A stretch of DNA of 64,000 nucleotides, taken from assembly GCA_038228695.1 (NCBI GenBank), contig JBBRPA010000011.1:1-64000 (forward strand), given 5' to 3'. A program made the position numbers and the translations under genes. The first letter of the stretch is position 1; every line of letters starts with the position of its first letter. The notes below the pieces were generated by a model that saw nothing but the letters and a program-made list of their open reading frames with translations, made no database searches and had not been told where the DNA came from. Shown here piece after piece: positions 17,321 to 26,282 of the stretch. The DNA is from DASVRZ01 sp038228695 (lineage in GTDB: Bacteria; Verrucomicrobiota; Verrucomicrobiia; Chthoniobacterales; DASVRZ01).

Positions 17321-18979
17321 ATGAATTCCGCGCTGCTCCTCGATGGCCTGATTGTTGTTATTTACTTCGTAGGAATTGCGGGACTTGGCATTTACAAAGG
17401 ACGTGGCGAGAAAACGATGGAGGGTTTCGCCGTTGGCGACCGCAACATGCCGTGGTGGGCGGTGCTTGCCTCGATCGTAGCTGCGGAGACGAGCGCGGCG
17501 ACTTTCCTGGGCACTCCGGCAGAAGGGTATAAGACGCGAGCTTTTTTCTACGGCCAACTCGTGATCGGCACCGTGCTTGCGCGAGTCATTATCGCAAGCA
17601 CGTTCATCAAGCCCTACTACACTTATCGCGTCCAAAGTGTATATGAGTTTTTAACCGTGCGGTTTGGCTCGAAGACAAAAAACATGGCCAGCGGGATTTT
17701 TCTTTTTACCCGGGTGCTGGGCATTGGGGTGCGGCTTTACCTCGGCGGCGCGATCATGGTGGTGATCTGGCGATACTTGTTTCCTGGCATCGAGGTTAAT
17801 CTCAACACCTACGTGTGGGGCATTATTTTTGTAACGATCGTCACGACGATTTACACAGCCATCGGCGGGATCAAGGCCGTCGTCTGGACCGATCTCATTC
17901 AAGCGGTGCTCATGATTAGCTCGGTGGCCTTCGCGATTTTTTTGCTTGTCAGAAACATCCCGGGCGGCGTTGCGACGATTGAGACCACGTTGGGAGGATT
18001 CGATCAAGTGAAGGTTTTTCAGACCGGATGGGACGCTAGTCTGCCCTTCGGTCTAGCCCTGAAGAAATTATTGGAAGAGCCTTACACGATTGCAGCGGCT
18101 TTTATTGCCTCGACTTTACTAACAATGGCTACCCACGGCACCGATCAGGACATGGTACAGCGGATGTTGACCGCACCAAATTATCGCAAATCACAAATGT
18201 CGCTAGTGCTGAGCGGCCTGATGGACATACCGATCGTCGCGATGTTCTTAACCGTTGGGATTTTACTTTCGGTTTATTACACGTTGTTTCCCGATCCGAC
18301 ATTGCCGGCAGCCGACAACGAAATTTTCGGACATTACATCGTTCACGAGATGCCGGCGGGCTTTCGCGGGCTGATTGTTGCAGGTGTTTTTGCAACGATG
18401 ATGGGCTCGACTTCTGCAGCCTTAAACGCGTTGGCGACGAGTTTTACGAAGGATTTTTACCAACCTTACATTCGTCCGCAAGCCACTGAAAAACAAACCG
18501 TGCGAACTGCCCGCATCGCTACGGCAATCTTTGGCGCGTTGATGGTTGTGGTCGCCACAATGGCCGCCAACGCGGTGCTGAACGACGCGAAGTTAACGAT
18601 TATTCCCATCGCCATCGGCATCCTCGGCTACACCTACGGAGCATTACTCGCCGTATTTCTACTCGGCGTGCTTACGCGCACTCGCGGGGCGGACGGGACG
18701 AATGTCATCAGCATGATCATCGGCATAACATCCGTTCTCGTGCTCTGCAAAGTCTCCATCCCAGCACTCTCTCTCCTAGGGCTTTTGCACGGGAAAATAA
18801 TCCACGTCACTTGGAGCTTTGGCTGGTTCATGCCGGAATGGTGGCCGAAGATTTCGTGGCCTTGGTTTGTGCTCGTGGGCTGCTTAATCACTTTTCTGCT
18901 CGCGATTCTTTTCCGCACGCCAGAAAAGCAAGTTTTAGCGGCAGAGGATCACATCCGAAACGCAAGTTCGGCGAAATGA
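17321..18979 (+). CDS. Sodium:solute symporter family protein
   Basis: The protein is 552 residues from ATG 17321; a TTG five codons upstream is less likely. It has about 13-14 hydrophobic helices. The N-terminal signature GRGEKTMEGFAVGDRNMPWW plus AAETSAATFLGTPAEGY is characteristic of the SSS family (SGLT/PutP/PanF fold), which couples solute uptake to sodium. The substrate cannot be read from sequence; the sugar-symporter branch is a reasonable guess given the neighbouring GH57 enzyme. A TVGILLSVYYTLF loop and GSTSAALNALATSFTKDFY, a conserved SSS motif, are present. The C-terminus ends with a basic tail. Confidence 0.9.
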   Translation: MNSALLLDGLIVVIYFVGIAGLGIYKGRGEKTMEGFAVGDRNMPWWAVLASIVAAETSAATFLGTPAEGYKTRAFFYGQLVIGTVLARVIIASTFIKPYYTYRVQSVYEFLTVRFGSKTKNMASGIFLFTRVLGIGVRLYLGGAIMVVIWRYLFPGIEVNLNTYVWGIIFVTIVTTIYTAIGGIKAVVWTDLIQAVLMISSVAFAIFLLVRNIPGGVATIETTLGGFDQVKVFQTGWDASLPFGLALKKLLEEPYTIAAAFIASTLLTMATHGTDQDMVQRMLTAPNYRKSQMSLVLSGLMDIPIVAMFLTVGILLSVYYTLFPDPTLPAADNEIFGHYIVHEMPAGFRGLIVAGVFATMMGSTSAALNALATSFTKDFYQPYIRPQATEKQTVRTARIATAIFGALMVVVATMAANAVLNDAKLTIIPIAIGILGYTYGALLAVFLLGVLTRTRGADGTNVISMIIGITSVLVLCKVSIPALSLLGLLHGKIIHVTWSFGWFMPEWWPKISWPWFVLVGCLITFLLAILFRTPEKQVLAAEDHIRNASSAK

Positions 18980-19440
18980 ACGGCTTCCGCGATTGCGGGA
19001 CGATGACACGTAATTCGGAACCCATTGTAACGATTCCGCGTCAAGCAAAATTCGGCACGGAACATGAAATAAAAGTGGGCACTTTGTGGAATTTTTTCTT
19101 GGCGGTTGGAGCAACGAAATTTAATCTCTCAATCGCAGCTGGGCAGAAGGTACTAGCTGTTAATAACTTGTGAAAAAAGTGCGCAAAACCATCCTGACAA
19201 AATCCCTAAGTGCTTCTCTGCCAACGAGAACGGCACGGCTCGATTTTCATTCGGGCGCGCTTTCTAGCTGTTTTTGTCAATTCGCGTAACCCCCTATCCC
19301 TCAACCCTTTGCGCCATTTTCTTCATCTTGGTTTTCTTTTTTCGTCGTTTCATGTTTCCCCTTCAACCAAAAATTCAACCGCTCGAACCGTTTGCGCATA
19401 TTGTGACAATCAGGTGACGGGCACGTGTGGATAAATTTCT
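18980..19440. other. Candidate replication origin upstream of dnaA
   Basis: These 461 bp hold no convincing gene. TGTGGATAA at 19426-19434, a perfect consensus DnaA box on the minus strand, sits 6 bp before the dnaA start. TGTTAATAA (19158-19166, one base off consensus) and TGTGAAAAA (19169-19177, fits TTWTNCACA in reverse) lie side by side in the same orientation. A pyrimidine-rich, relatively AT-rich tract spans about 19310-19380. The dnaA-dnaN order downstream fits a classical chromosomal origin. The box near the start codon could instead serve DnaA autoregulation. Confidence 0.45.
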
Positions 19441-20799
19441 ATGTCTGACTCCATGCACCGCATCTGGCACCCGATTTCTGAGGCGATTCGTCCTCAAGTC
19501 AGCCCGGACACATTTCAGCGCTGGTTCGCTGACATTCAACTCACCGCCGCAGACGAGGATTCACTAACTTTGTGTGTCCCTAACAATATCTACCAAGTCT
19601 GGATCGAATCGAACTATCATCCCCTCGTCCAATCGGCGGTGATCGATATTCTCGGTCAGCCGCGCAAACTTCGCTTCGTCTATGCCGATGCCAAGGCGCC
19701 AGCGCGCGAAGTGGAAAAACACCGAAGCCCGGAGATCGTTGCGGAGGTTCCACTCGAACCCGAGGCCGCTGCTGCCATCAGCGGGATGAATCCGCGCAAC
19801 ACGTTCGACACCTTTGTCGTTGGCGCGAACAACCAGTTTGCCCACGCTGCGGCCATCGCCGTCGCCCAATCGCCCGCCCGCACCTACAATCCCCTCTTTG
19901 TTTATGGCGAGGTCGGCCTCGGCAAGACCCACCTCATGCAGTCCATCGGACAGTATGTTCAGCGCACGAAAAAGAATGCCAAGGTGATGTATCTCTCCAG
20001 CGAGAAATTCACGAACGAGTTCATCGACGCCATCCAACATCATTCGCTCGTTAAGTTCCGCAAGAAATACCGCCAGGCCGACGTCTTGCTGATCGACGAC
20101 ATTCAATTTCTCGCTGGTAAAGAGCGATCGCAGGAAGAATTTTTCCATACTTTCAACACTCTCTTCGAAGGCCACAAACAAATCGTGCTCTCCTCGGATC
20201 GGCCGTCCAGTGAGATTGCCAACCTCGAACATCGCCTTGTCTCCCGCTTCGAGTGGGGCATGACCGCAGAATTGCAGCCGCCGGACATCGAAACGCGCAT
20301 GGCCATTCTGCGTAAGAAAGCGACTACCCTCGGAATCAAACTACCGCCGGAGGTATTCGAATTTCTCGCCCAGCGTATCCGCACCAACGTCCGCCGCCTC
20401 GAAGGAGCTCTCCTCCGCGTGGCGTCCTTCGCCTCGCTCAGCGGAAAACCACTCGACCGCGACTCGATCGAAAATGTGCTGAAAGACATCCTTCACGAAG
20501 AGGCGCGCAAAACCGTCACCATCGACCAGATTCAGCGTCGCGTGGCCGAGCATTTCGACATTCGAATTGCGGACATGACCAGCAAACGGCGCCCCGCAAA
20601 CATTGCCTATCCACGCCAAGTGGCGATGTATCTTTCTCGGCAGCACACCAAGTCCTCCCTGAGCGAGATCGGCGAGGCTTTTGGCGGGCGCGATCACGGT
20701 ACGGTCCTCCACGCTTGCAAAGTCGTGAAGGAGAAAATCGGCGGTGACGACGAAACCCGGCGGATGGTTTCGCTGCTCGATTCGTTGTTGCAACGCTAA
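19441..20799 (+). CDS. dnaA: Chromosomal replication initiator DnaA
   Basis: DnaA binds DnaA boxes and melts the origin as an ATP filament. The 452-residue length is typical. Domain I (IWHPISEAIRPQVSPDTFQRW) is followed by a linker, then the AAA+ domain with Walker A GEVGLGKTH (near residue 156), Walker B LLIDDIQF and the arginine-finger region. Domain IV ends with the DNA-binding signature GGRDHGTVLHACK. The ATG is preceded by a DnaA box, which suggests autoregulation. dnaN follows after 88 bp. Confidence 0.98.
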   Translation: MSDSMHRIWHPISEAIRPQVSPDTFQRWFADIQLTAADEDSLTLCVPNNIYQVWIESNYHPLVQSAVIDILGQPRKLRFVYADAKAPAREVEKHRSPEIVAEVPLEPEAAAAISGMNPRNTFDTFVVGANNQFAHAAAIAVAQSPARTYNPLFVYGEVGLGKTHLMQSIGQYVQRTKKNAKVMYLSSEKFTNEFIDAIQHHSLVKFRKKYRQADVLLIDDIQFLAGKERSQEEFFHTFNTLFEGHKQIVLSSDRPSSEIANLEHRLVSRFEWGMTAELQPPDIETRMAILRKKATTLGIKLPPEVFEFLAQRIRTNVRRLEGALLRVASFASLSGKPLDRDSIENVLKDILHEEARKTVTIDQIQRRVAEHFDIRIADMTSKRRPANIAYPRQVAMYLSRQHTKSSLSEIGEAFGGRDHGTVLHACKVVKEKIGGDDETRRMVSLLDSLLQR

Positions 20800-20887
20800 A
20801 TCGCACTAAATAGTTGGACACTGTGGCGGTTCCACGCATAATTTCCGCACTTCTCCAGAATCCCTTTTTCACCCAATTTAACACCCA

Positions 20888-21982
20888 ATGAAATTCAGCG
20901 TCAGCAAAGAGAAACTCAACGAAGGTCTGCAAGCCGTCCAAAACGTCGTCAGCACCCGCACCACCCTTCCGATCCTCTCCAATGTTCTCATTCAGGCCAC
21001 TGAAAACGGGCTGACTCTGACTACTACCGATCTCGATGTCGGCATTCGCGTCAACGTCGAAGCCACCGTGGAGCGTCCGGGCGGCACCACCCTGCCGGCA
21101 CGTCGCCTCTCCAGCATTGTCCGCGAGTTGCCCTCCTCCGACATCCAGTTCGAGATCGATTCAAAAAACTCCGCCTCGATTCGCTGCGGTGCTTCTTTCT
21201 TCAAAATCCTTGGCCTGCCCGAGGAAGAATTCCCGCCGCTCTCTCGTTTTGAAAACGCCCGCGTCTTTAACATCAAGCAGAAGGAGCTTAAAGACGGTCT
21301 CAAGAAAACTTTCTACGCCATTTCCACCGACGAGACCCGTTACGTGCTCAACGGCGTTCTCCATAGCTTCAAGGAAAACAAACTTTCCCTCGTCGCTACG
21401 GACGGTCGCCGTCTCGCTCTCGTGGACATCGAACTCGAATTCCCGCGCAGCCAGGAGACGGAAGTCATCATCCCCACCAAAGCGATCACGGAAATCTCCC
21501 GCCTCCTCAAAGACGACGGCGAGGTTAAGGTCTCCGTCTCCGACAACCAAGTCGCCTTCGAACTCAACAACACTCTGCTCGTTTCAAAACTGATCGAGGG
21601 CAATTACCCGAACTATCGCCAAGTCATCCCCGGTGAAGCCCGTGAGCGCGTCATCCTAGAGCGCGAATCATTTCTCAACTGCGTTCGCCGCGTCGCCATC
21701 CTCGCGAGCGACAAGTCGAACTCGGTCAAACTCATTTTCACCAAGAACAACATCGACATCACCGCTAACACCCCAGATGTCGGCGAGGCTCGCGAATCCG
21801 TTGCGGTCACCTACAAAGGCAAAGACATGTCGATCGCTTTCAATCCAGAGTTCCTCATGGCCCCGCTGCGCAACCTGCCGAACGACGAAGTCTTCCTCGA
21901 TCTCATCGACGAAATGAGCCCAGGCGTGATTAAAATCCAGACGCCATTCCTTTACGTCCTGATGCCGATGCGCATCTCGTAG
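20888..21982 (+). CDS. dnaN: DNA polymerase III beta subunit (sliding clamp)
   Basis: DnaN is the ring-shaped processivity clamp. The 364 residues show the three-fold repeat: an N-terminal MKFSVSKEKLNEGLQAVQNV, a middle domain from FNIKQKELKDGLKKTFYAIS, and a C-terminal end PFLYVLMPMRIS matching the conserved YVLMPMR that forms part of the peptide-binding cleft. The ATG follows an AACACCC stretch without a strong Shine-Dalgarno. Its position directly after dnaA is the ancestral arrangement near oriC. Confidence 0.98.
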   Translation: MKFSVSKEKLNEGLQAVQNVVSTRTTLPILSNVLIQATENGLTLTTTDLDVGIRVNVEATVERPGGTTLPARRLSSIVRELPSSDIQFEIDSKNSASIRCGASFFKILGLPEEEFPPLSRFENARVFNIKQKELKDGLKKTFYAISTDETRYVLNGVLHSFKENKLSLVATDGRRLALVDIELEFPRSQETEVIIPTKAITEISRLLKDDGEVKVSVSDNQVAFELNNTLLVSKLIEGNYPNYRQVIPGEARERVILERESFLNCVRRVAILASDKSNSVKLIFTKNNIDITANTPDVGEARESVAVTYKGKDMSIAFNPEFLMAPLRNLPNDEVFLDLIDEMSPGVIKIQTPFLYVLMPMRIS

Positions 21983-22036
21983 AAAGAAACCAGTTTTCAA
22001 GTCGCGGAATTCGACTATCTATTCAATTCCAGCAAA

Positions 22037-22120
22037 GCTCATGTGGCGGAATGGCAGACGCGCACGACTCAGAATCGTGTTCCTAACAGAGTGGAGGTTC
22101 AAGTCCTCTCGTGAGCACCA
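22037..22120 (+). tRNA. tRNA-Leu (anticodon CAG), CCA encoded
   Basis: The acceptor stem GCTCATG pairs with CGTGAGC (one T-G wobble), followed by discriminator A and a genomically encoded CCA. The anticodon stem CACGA/TCGTG holds loop CTCAGAA with anticodon CAG, which reads CUG leucine codons. A variable arm and GGTTCAAGTCC-type T-arm follow. The 84-nt length with an extended variable region is as expected for a class II tRNA. It lies 54 bp after dnaN and 28 bp before the convergent end of the next gene. No clear intrinsic terminator was seen after it. Confidence 0.93.
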
Positions 22121-22147
22121 CCAATTTTTTCGGCGATTTCCCGTTTT

Positions 22148-23044
22148 TTATTCCTTTTTCCCGGCCGGTTGGAGGGCTCCCTTTAGTTTTTCGATCCACT
22201 GTCCGACATCGGGGTGGGTCGGGTAGGCTTTGATCAGAGCGAACATCTCCTGAACGGCGCGATTGGGCTGGTCGAGAGCAAGATATTCCTGCGATTTCTG
22301 CCAGAGAAGTTGCGGCTTTCGAATGGTGGCGACGTTTTTCTCCTGAAAGTCGAGCCCGCCACTTGCGGCCTGACTTTGCAGGGCGATCCGGGCATCCCAG
22401 TAAGCTAAAAGCGCAGGGTCCTTGGACTTGCGCCATTCCGGCAAAAGATATTTCTCGGCGATTTGATCCGATTTGCCCGGGTTCATCTCCCAGTCTTTCA
22501 CCTCCGCGAGAGTGGGACCCAGTCCGAGCCAACTCGCGAAGAGGCCGTCGTTCACCGATTTGCGGAGCTGGGAATCGCGCACGTTCTCTGGACCGTCGGA
22601 TGAATTGAGGACTCGAATGTAGTCGGCAATCTGCGGGACTAGTTCGGCCGGCTTGGCCCCAGCGGCCTTCTTCAACGTGAGGCCGAGGTAGAAAAGATGG
22701 AGCCGAACCGATTCGCGGAAATCGTTGTTTTTGAGCTGCTCCTCGTGGCTTTTTTTCCAATCTCGGAACTGGGTGTTTTCCCGGTTCGCACCTTGGAATT
22801 GGGTGGCCATGATGGCGTCTTCGTAGAGGGCGATGGCGGTTTCCTTACTCGCGGCAGATTTGAAGACGAGGTCGAGGTTGCGTTTCTGGAGGGTATCCTG
22901 ACTGACCTTCTGCTTGGTCTGGAGGTCTTGCAATTCCTGCAGAATTTGTTTTGCGTCGAGCGGATTGGCATCCTGGGCCAGTAGCGGAGGGACGATGCTG
23001 GAAAGAACTGCTGGCAGCAGCGCAAACGAGAGCCATTTTTTCAT
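22148..23044 (-). CDS. Exported helical protein of unknown function
   Basis: The protein is 298 residues with a signal peptide (MKKWLSFALLPAVLSSIVPPLLA). The mature part is predicted almost all helical, with heptad-like ILQELQDLQTKQKV early on and TPR-like pieces later (LWQKSQEYLALDQPNRAVQEMFALIKAYP). No enzyme motif is recognised. It shares orientation with the small DHp-like gene 34 bp upstream (23079-23330), so they may be one transcript. A periplasmic scaffold role is only a guess. Confidence 0.65.
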   Translation of the reverse strand: MKKWLSFALLPAVLSSIVPPLLAQDANPLDAKQILQELQDLQTKQKVSQDTLQKRNLDLVFKSAASKETAIALYEDAIMATQFQGANRENTQFRDWKKSHEEQLKNNDFRESVRLHLFYLGLTLKKAAGAKPAELVPQIADYIRVLNSSDGPENVRDSQLRKSVNDGLFASWLGLGPTLAEVKDWEMNPGKSDQIAEKYLLPEWRKSKDPALLAYWDARIALQSQAASGGLDFQEKNVATIRKPQLLWQKSQEYLALDQPNRAVQEMFALIKAYPTHPDVGQWIEKLKGALQPAGKKE

Positions 23045-23078
23045 GCGTTCGATGGGGAAAACCGGAGAAATATTCCCC

Positions 23079-23330
23079 CTATTCCGGTGGCTCCGGCAGC
23101 AGCGCGTTGAGTTTGACCTGAAATTCCTTTAGTTCGTCCGCCGTCTTCGTGGCTTTCTCCAGCACCATGTCGATCAGTTTTTGCACATGCTCGGCGCGGC
23201 GCTGGGAAAGTTCTGCCAATGCCATCATCACGGCCAGTGAATTGTTAATATCGTGCTTCATCTTCCGAAAATGCAGGACGAGATCGGCGTATTCCTCTGA
23301 CGTGGGCATGGGCTTGCTGGGTTTACTCAT
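23079..23330 (-). CDS. Stand-alone DHp-like (histidine phosphoacceptor) protein
   Basis: This 83-residue protein has a core KMKHDINNSLAVMMALAEL that matches the H-box of sensor histidine kinases (HD.NN.L pattern with a candidate phospho-accepting His near residue 26). A second helix (EHVQKLIDMVLEKATKTADELKEF) could complete a two-helix hairpin. There is no HATPase domain, sensor domain or signal peptide. It could be a phosphotransfer protein, a dimerisation inhibitor of a kinase, or a degenerate kinase fragment. The ATG is followed by a proline-rich leader. Diverges from uvrA with 66 bp between the starts. Confidence 0.6.
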   Translation of the reverse strand: MSKPSKPMPTSEEYADLVLHFRKMKHDINNSLAVMMALAELSQRRAEHVQKLIDMVLEKATKTADELKEFQVKLNALLPEPPE

Positions 23331-23396
23331 ATGGAAAAGAATCTGGTGAAGGCCGGGTGCTTGTGATTAAATTAGCGATTCGAGTTTTCACGCCCG

Positions 23397-26282
23397 ATGC
23401 CAGCCCAGACTATCAAGATCACCGGTGCCCGCCAGCACAATTTGAAAAACCTGACGGTAGAAATTCCTCGGGACAAACTGGTTGTCATCACTGGGATGAG
23501 CGGATCAGGCAAATCGTCGCTCGCGTTCGACACACTTTATGCCGAAGGCCAGCGGCGCTACGTGGAAAGCCTTTCCGCCTACGCCCGGCAGTTCCTCGAC
23601 CAGATGCAGAAGCCCGATGTCGATTTCATCGAGGGCCTGTCCCCCGCCATCGCGATCGAGCAGCGGTCGTCCGGAGCCAATCCTCGTTCCACGATCGCGA
23701 CCACCACGGAGATTTTCGATTATCTTCGCCTGCTTTTTTCTTCGATCGGCCAACCGCACGATCCGGCAACCGGCGAGGAAATTCGCAAGCAAACACCGCA
23801 GCAGATCGTTGATCGCATTCTCGAGCATCAGGAGGGCACCAAACTCGTTTTGCTCGCCCCGCTGATCGAAAACCAGACCGGCGAATTCCGCGACGTCCTG
23901 GAAAAAGTCAAACGCGAAGGCTTCGTCCGGGCGCGAATCGACGGCACTATGCTGGAACTGAGTTCGCCCGAGATTCCTCACCTAACAAAAAATCAAGCAC
24001 ACACCATTGAAGCCGTCGTCGATCGGCTCGTCGTCCGCGATGGCATCCGCGCGCGCCTCGCCGACTCCGTTGAAACCACCCTAAAATGGAGTGCGAATCA
24101 ATTAACCCTCCTCACTCAGGCGCCCGATCATCCGGATTGGATTGAGGAAAAATATTCGACCAACTTTTCCAATCCGCGAACGGGTTTCACGATGATCCCG
24201 CCAGCGCCCAAGCATTTTTCTTTCAACTCCCACCTCGGCGCCTGCCCTGTCTGCCACGGACTTGGCACTCAGCAGGTGTGCGATCCGGAATTGATGATTC
24301 CCGATCCCGAAAAAACCCTCGCCGAGGGCGTAATCGCTCCTTGGGCAAAAGGGACCAAGCGGATGGTCGCCTACTACCGGACTTTGCTCGAGGCGCTCGT
24401 GCGGCACTTTCGCATCCCGATGGACAAACCGTGGAACCGGCTCCCGGTGGAGTTCCGCGATGCCGTCCTTTTCGGAACTGGCACGGAACCGGTGCCCCTG
24501 AAAATTTCCGCGAATGTGAAAGTGGTGGGAAAACCGTTTGAAGGATTGCTTCCACAAATGGAGCGACTTTACGAAACAACCGAAAGCGAATTCACGAAAA
24601 TCCGCATCCGTGGTTTCATGTCGCGGAGGCCCTGCCCAACCTGCAAAGGGGCGCGTTTGAAGCCGGAAATTCTCGCCGTCACGATTCACTCCACTGCGGG
24701 AACCGAGCTGAATATTCACACGTTCTGCCAGTTGACCATTGCGGAGGCGGCGGATTTCATGGCGCAACTAGCTACCACCAGCCAGCAACTCCAGATAACC
24801 GAGGAAGTCTTGCGCGAGATCCGCAATCGGCTCGGATTCCTCCGCGAAGTCGGCCTTGGTTACCTTTCGCTGAACCGCGAAAGCGGCTCTCTCTCTGGCG
24901 GCGAGGCCCAGCGCATTCGCCTCGCCACCCAAATTGGCTCCGGACTCGCCGGCGTCCTCTACGTGCTCGACGAACCGAGCATCGGCCTCCACCAACGCGA
25001 CAACGATCGCCTCCTCGGAACCCTTCGCCGCCTGCGCGATCTCGGCAACAGCGTGATCGTCGTCGAACATGACGAAGACACAATCCGCGCGGCGGATTAC
25101 ATCTTCGACATGGGTCCGGGGGCCGGGCCGCGCGGCGGGCACGTCGTCGCGGCGGGCACGCTCGAAGAGATTCTCAATTCTTCCACCTCGCTCACCGGGG
25201 CTTTCCTTTCCGGCCGCCAACGCATCAAAGTTCCCCGGGAGCGAGTTTCCCCTCGGGAAGATTTACTGGCCGATGTCAGCCGATCCGTCGGTTGGCTAAC
25301 GGTCGAGGGCGCCACCGAGAACAATCTCAAAAATATCACCGCCGCTTTCCCGCTTGGATTGCTCACCTGCGTCACCGGCGTCTCCGGCAGCGGTAAGTCC
25401 ACCCTCGTTGACGATATTTTGCGACGCGCACTTTTCCGCAGTTTCTACCATTCCAAGGAAAAACCCGGCGCGCATCGAGGCATCGTCGGAATCGACCAAG
25501 TGGACAAGGCCATCGTCATCGACCAGACGCCGATCGGGCGCACCCCGCGATCCAACCCCGCTACTTACACCGGTGCGTTCGGACCGATTCGTGATCTTTT
25601 TGCCGGGCTGCCGATCTCTCGCATTCGCGGCTACGGTTCGGGACGCTTTAGTTTCAACGTCAAGGGTGGCCGTTGCGAGAACTGCCAAGGTGACGGCCTG
25701 ATTCGCATCGAGATGCATTTTCTTGCGGATGTCTATGTCGAGTGCGAGGTCTGCACTGGAAAACGTTACAACCGCGAAACTCTCGAGGTCACTTACAAGG
25801 GAAAAAACATTGCCGATGTTCTGGCGATGAGCATCGACGAGGCCAGCCGGTTTTTTCGTCAGATCCCGGCGATCGCCGACAAAATGCTCGCACTCGACCA
25901 AGTCGGTCTCGGCTACCTGCGGCTCGGACAAAGCGCGACGACTCTCTCCGGCGGCGAGGCGCAGCGGGTGAAGCTCGCAACGGAACTGGCAAAAAAAGCC
26001 ACCGGCCGCACTGTTTATATTCTCGACGAACCCACCACCGGGTTGCACTTTGCCGACATCGAAAAATTGCTCGAGGTTCTCCTCCGCCTCCGCTCCAGCG
26101 GCAATACCTTGATCGTGATCGAACACAACCTCGAAGTTATTAAATGCGCCGACTGGATTATCGACCTTGGCCCAGAAGGCGGGTCGGGTGGAGGAAAAAT
26201 TGTCGCCACCGGGCCGCCGGAATCTGTCGCGAAAAACTCCAGCAGCGAAACCGGTCGTTATCTCAAGCGCTATTTGAAATGA
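23397..26282 (+). CDS. uvrA: UvrABC excinuclease subunit A
   Basis: UvrA is the damage-recognition ATPase of nucleotide excision repair. The 961 residues carry two ABC modules: Walker A GMSGSGKSSLA (near residue 32) and GVSGSGKSTLV (near residue 664), each with LSGGEAQR signatures and a downstream DEPS or DEPTTG Walker B. Zinc-finger cysteines are seen as CPVC...C (with CPTCKG later) and in the second module as CENCQGDG...CEVC. The start ATG 23397 gives the canonical IKITGARQHNLKNL opening. It is coupled by 4 bp to the downstream TPR gene. Confidence 0.98.
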   Translation: MPAQTIKITGARQHNLKNLTVEIPRDKLVVITGMSGSGKSSLAFDTLYAEGQRRYVESLSAYARQFLDQMQKPDVDFIEGLSPAIAIEQRSSGANPRSTIATTTEIFDYLRLLFSSIGQPHDPATGEEIRKQTPQQIVDRILEHQEGTKLVLLAPLIENQTGEFRDVLEKVKREGFVRARIDGTMLELSSPEIPHLTKNQAHTIEAVVDRLVVRDGIRARLADSVETTLKWSANQLTLLTQAPDHPDWIEEKYSTNFSNPRTGFTMIPPAPKHFSFNSHLGACPVCHGLGTQQVCDPELMIPDPEKTLAEGVIAPWAKGTKRMVAYYRTLLEALVRHFRIPMDKPWNRLPVEFRDAVLFGTGTEPVPLKISANVKVVGKPFEGLLPQMERLYETTESEFTKIRIRGFMSRRPCPTCKGARLKPEILAVTIHSTAGTELNIHTFCQLTIAEAADFMAQLATTSQQLQITEEVLREIRNRLGFLREVGLGYLSLNRESGSLSGGEAQRIRLATQIGSGLAGVLYVLDEPSIGLHQRDNDRLLGTLRRLRDLGNSVIVVEHDEDTIRAADYIFDMGPGAGPRGGHVVAAGTLEEILNSSTSLTGAFLSGRQRIKVPRERVSPREDLLADVSRSVGWLTVEGATENNLKNITAAFPLGLLTCVTGVSGSGKSTLVDDILRRALFRSFYHSKEKPGAHRGIVGIDQVDKAIVIDQTPIGRTPRSNPATYTGAFGPIRDLFAGLPISRIRGYGSGRFSFNVKGGRCENCQGDGLIRIEMHFLADVYVECEVCTGKRYNRETLEVTYKGKNIADVLAMSIDEASRFFRQIPAIADKMLALDQVGLGYLRLGQSATTLSGGEAQRVKLATELAKKATGRTVYILDEPTTGLHFADIEKLLEVLLRLRSSGNTLIVIEHNLEVIKCADWIIDLGPEGGSGGGKIVATGPPESVAKNSSSETGRYLKRYLK

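Noticed and set aside
18811..19173. Plus-strand frame of 120 codons before dnaA
   Set aside because: Begins inside the symporter gene in another frame and runs into the origin-like region; no conserved pattern.
19906..19935. Unusual Walker A in DnaA (GEVGLGKT instead of GGVGLGKT)
   Set aside because: Glu at this variable position does not touch the conserved GKT, and the rest of the motif set is intact.
22121..22147. Intrinsic terminator after tRNA-Leu
   Set aside because: There are T-runs but no stem ahead of them.
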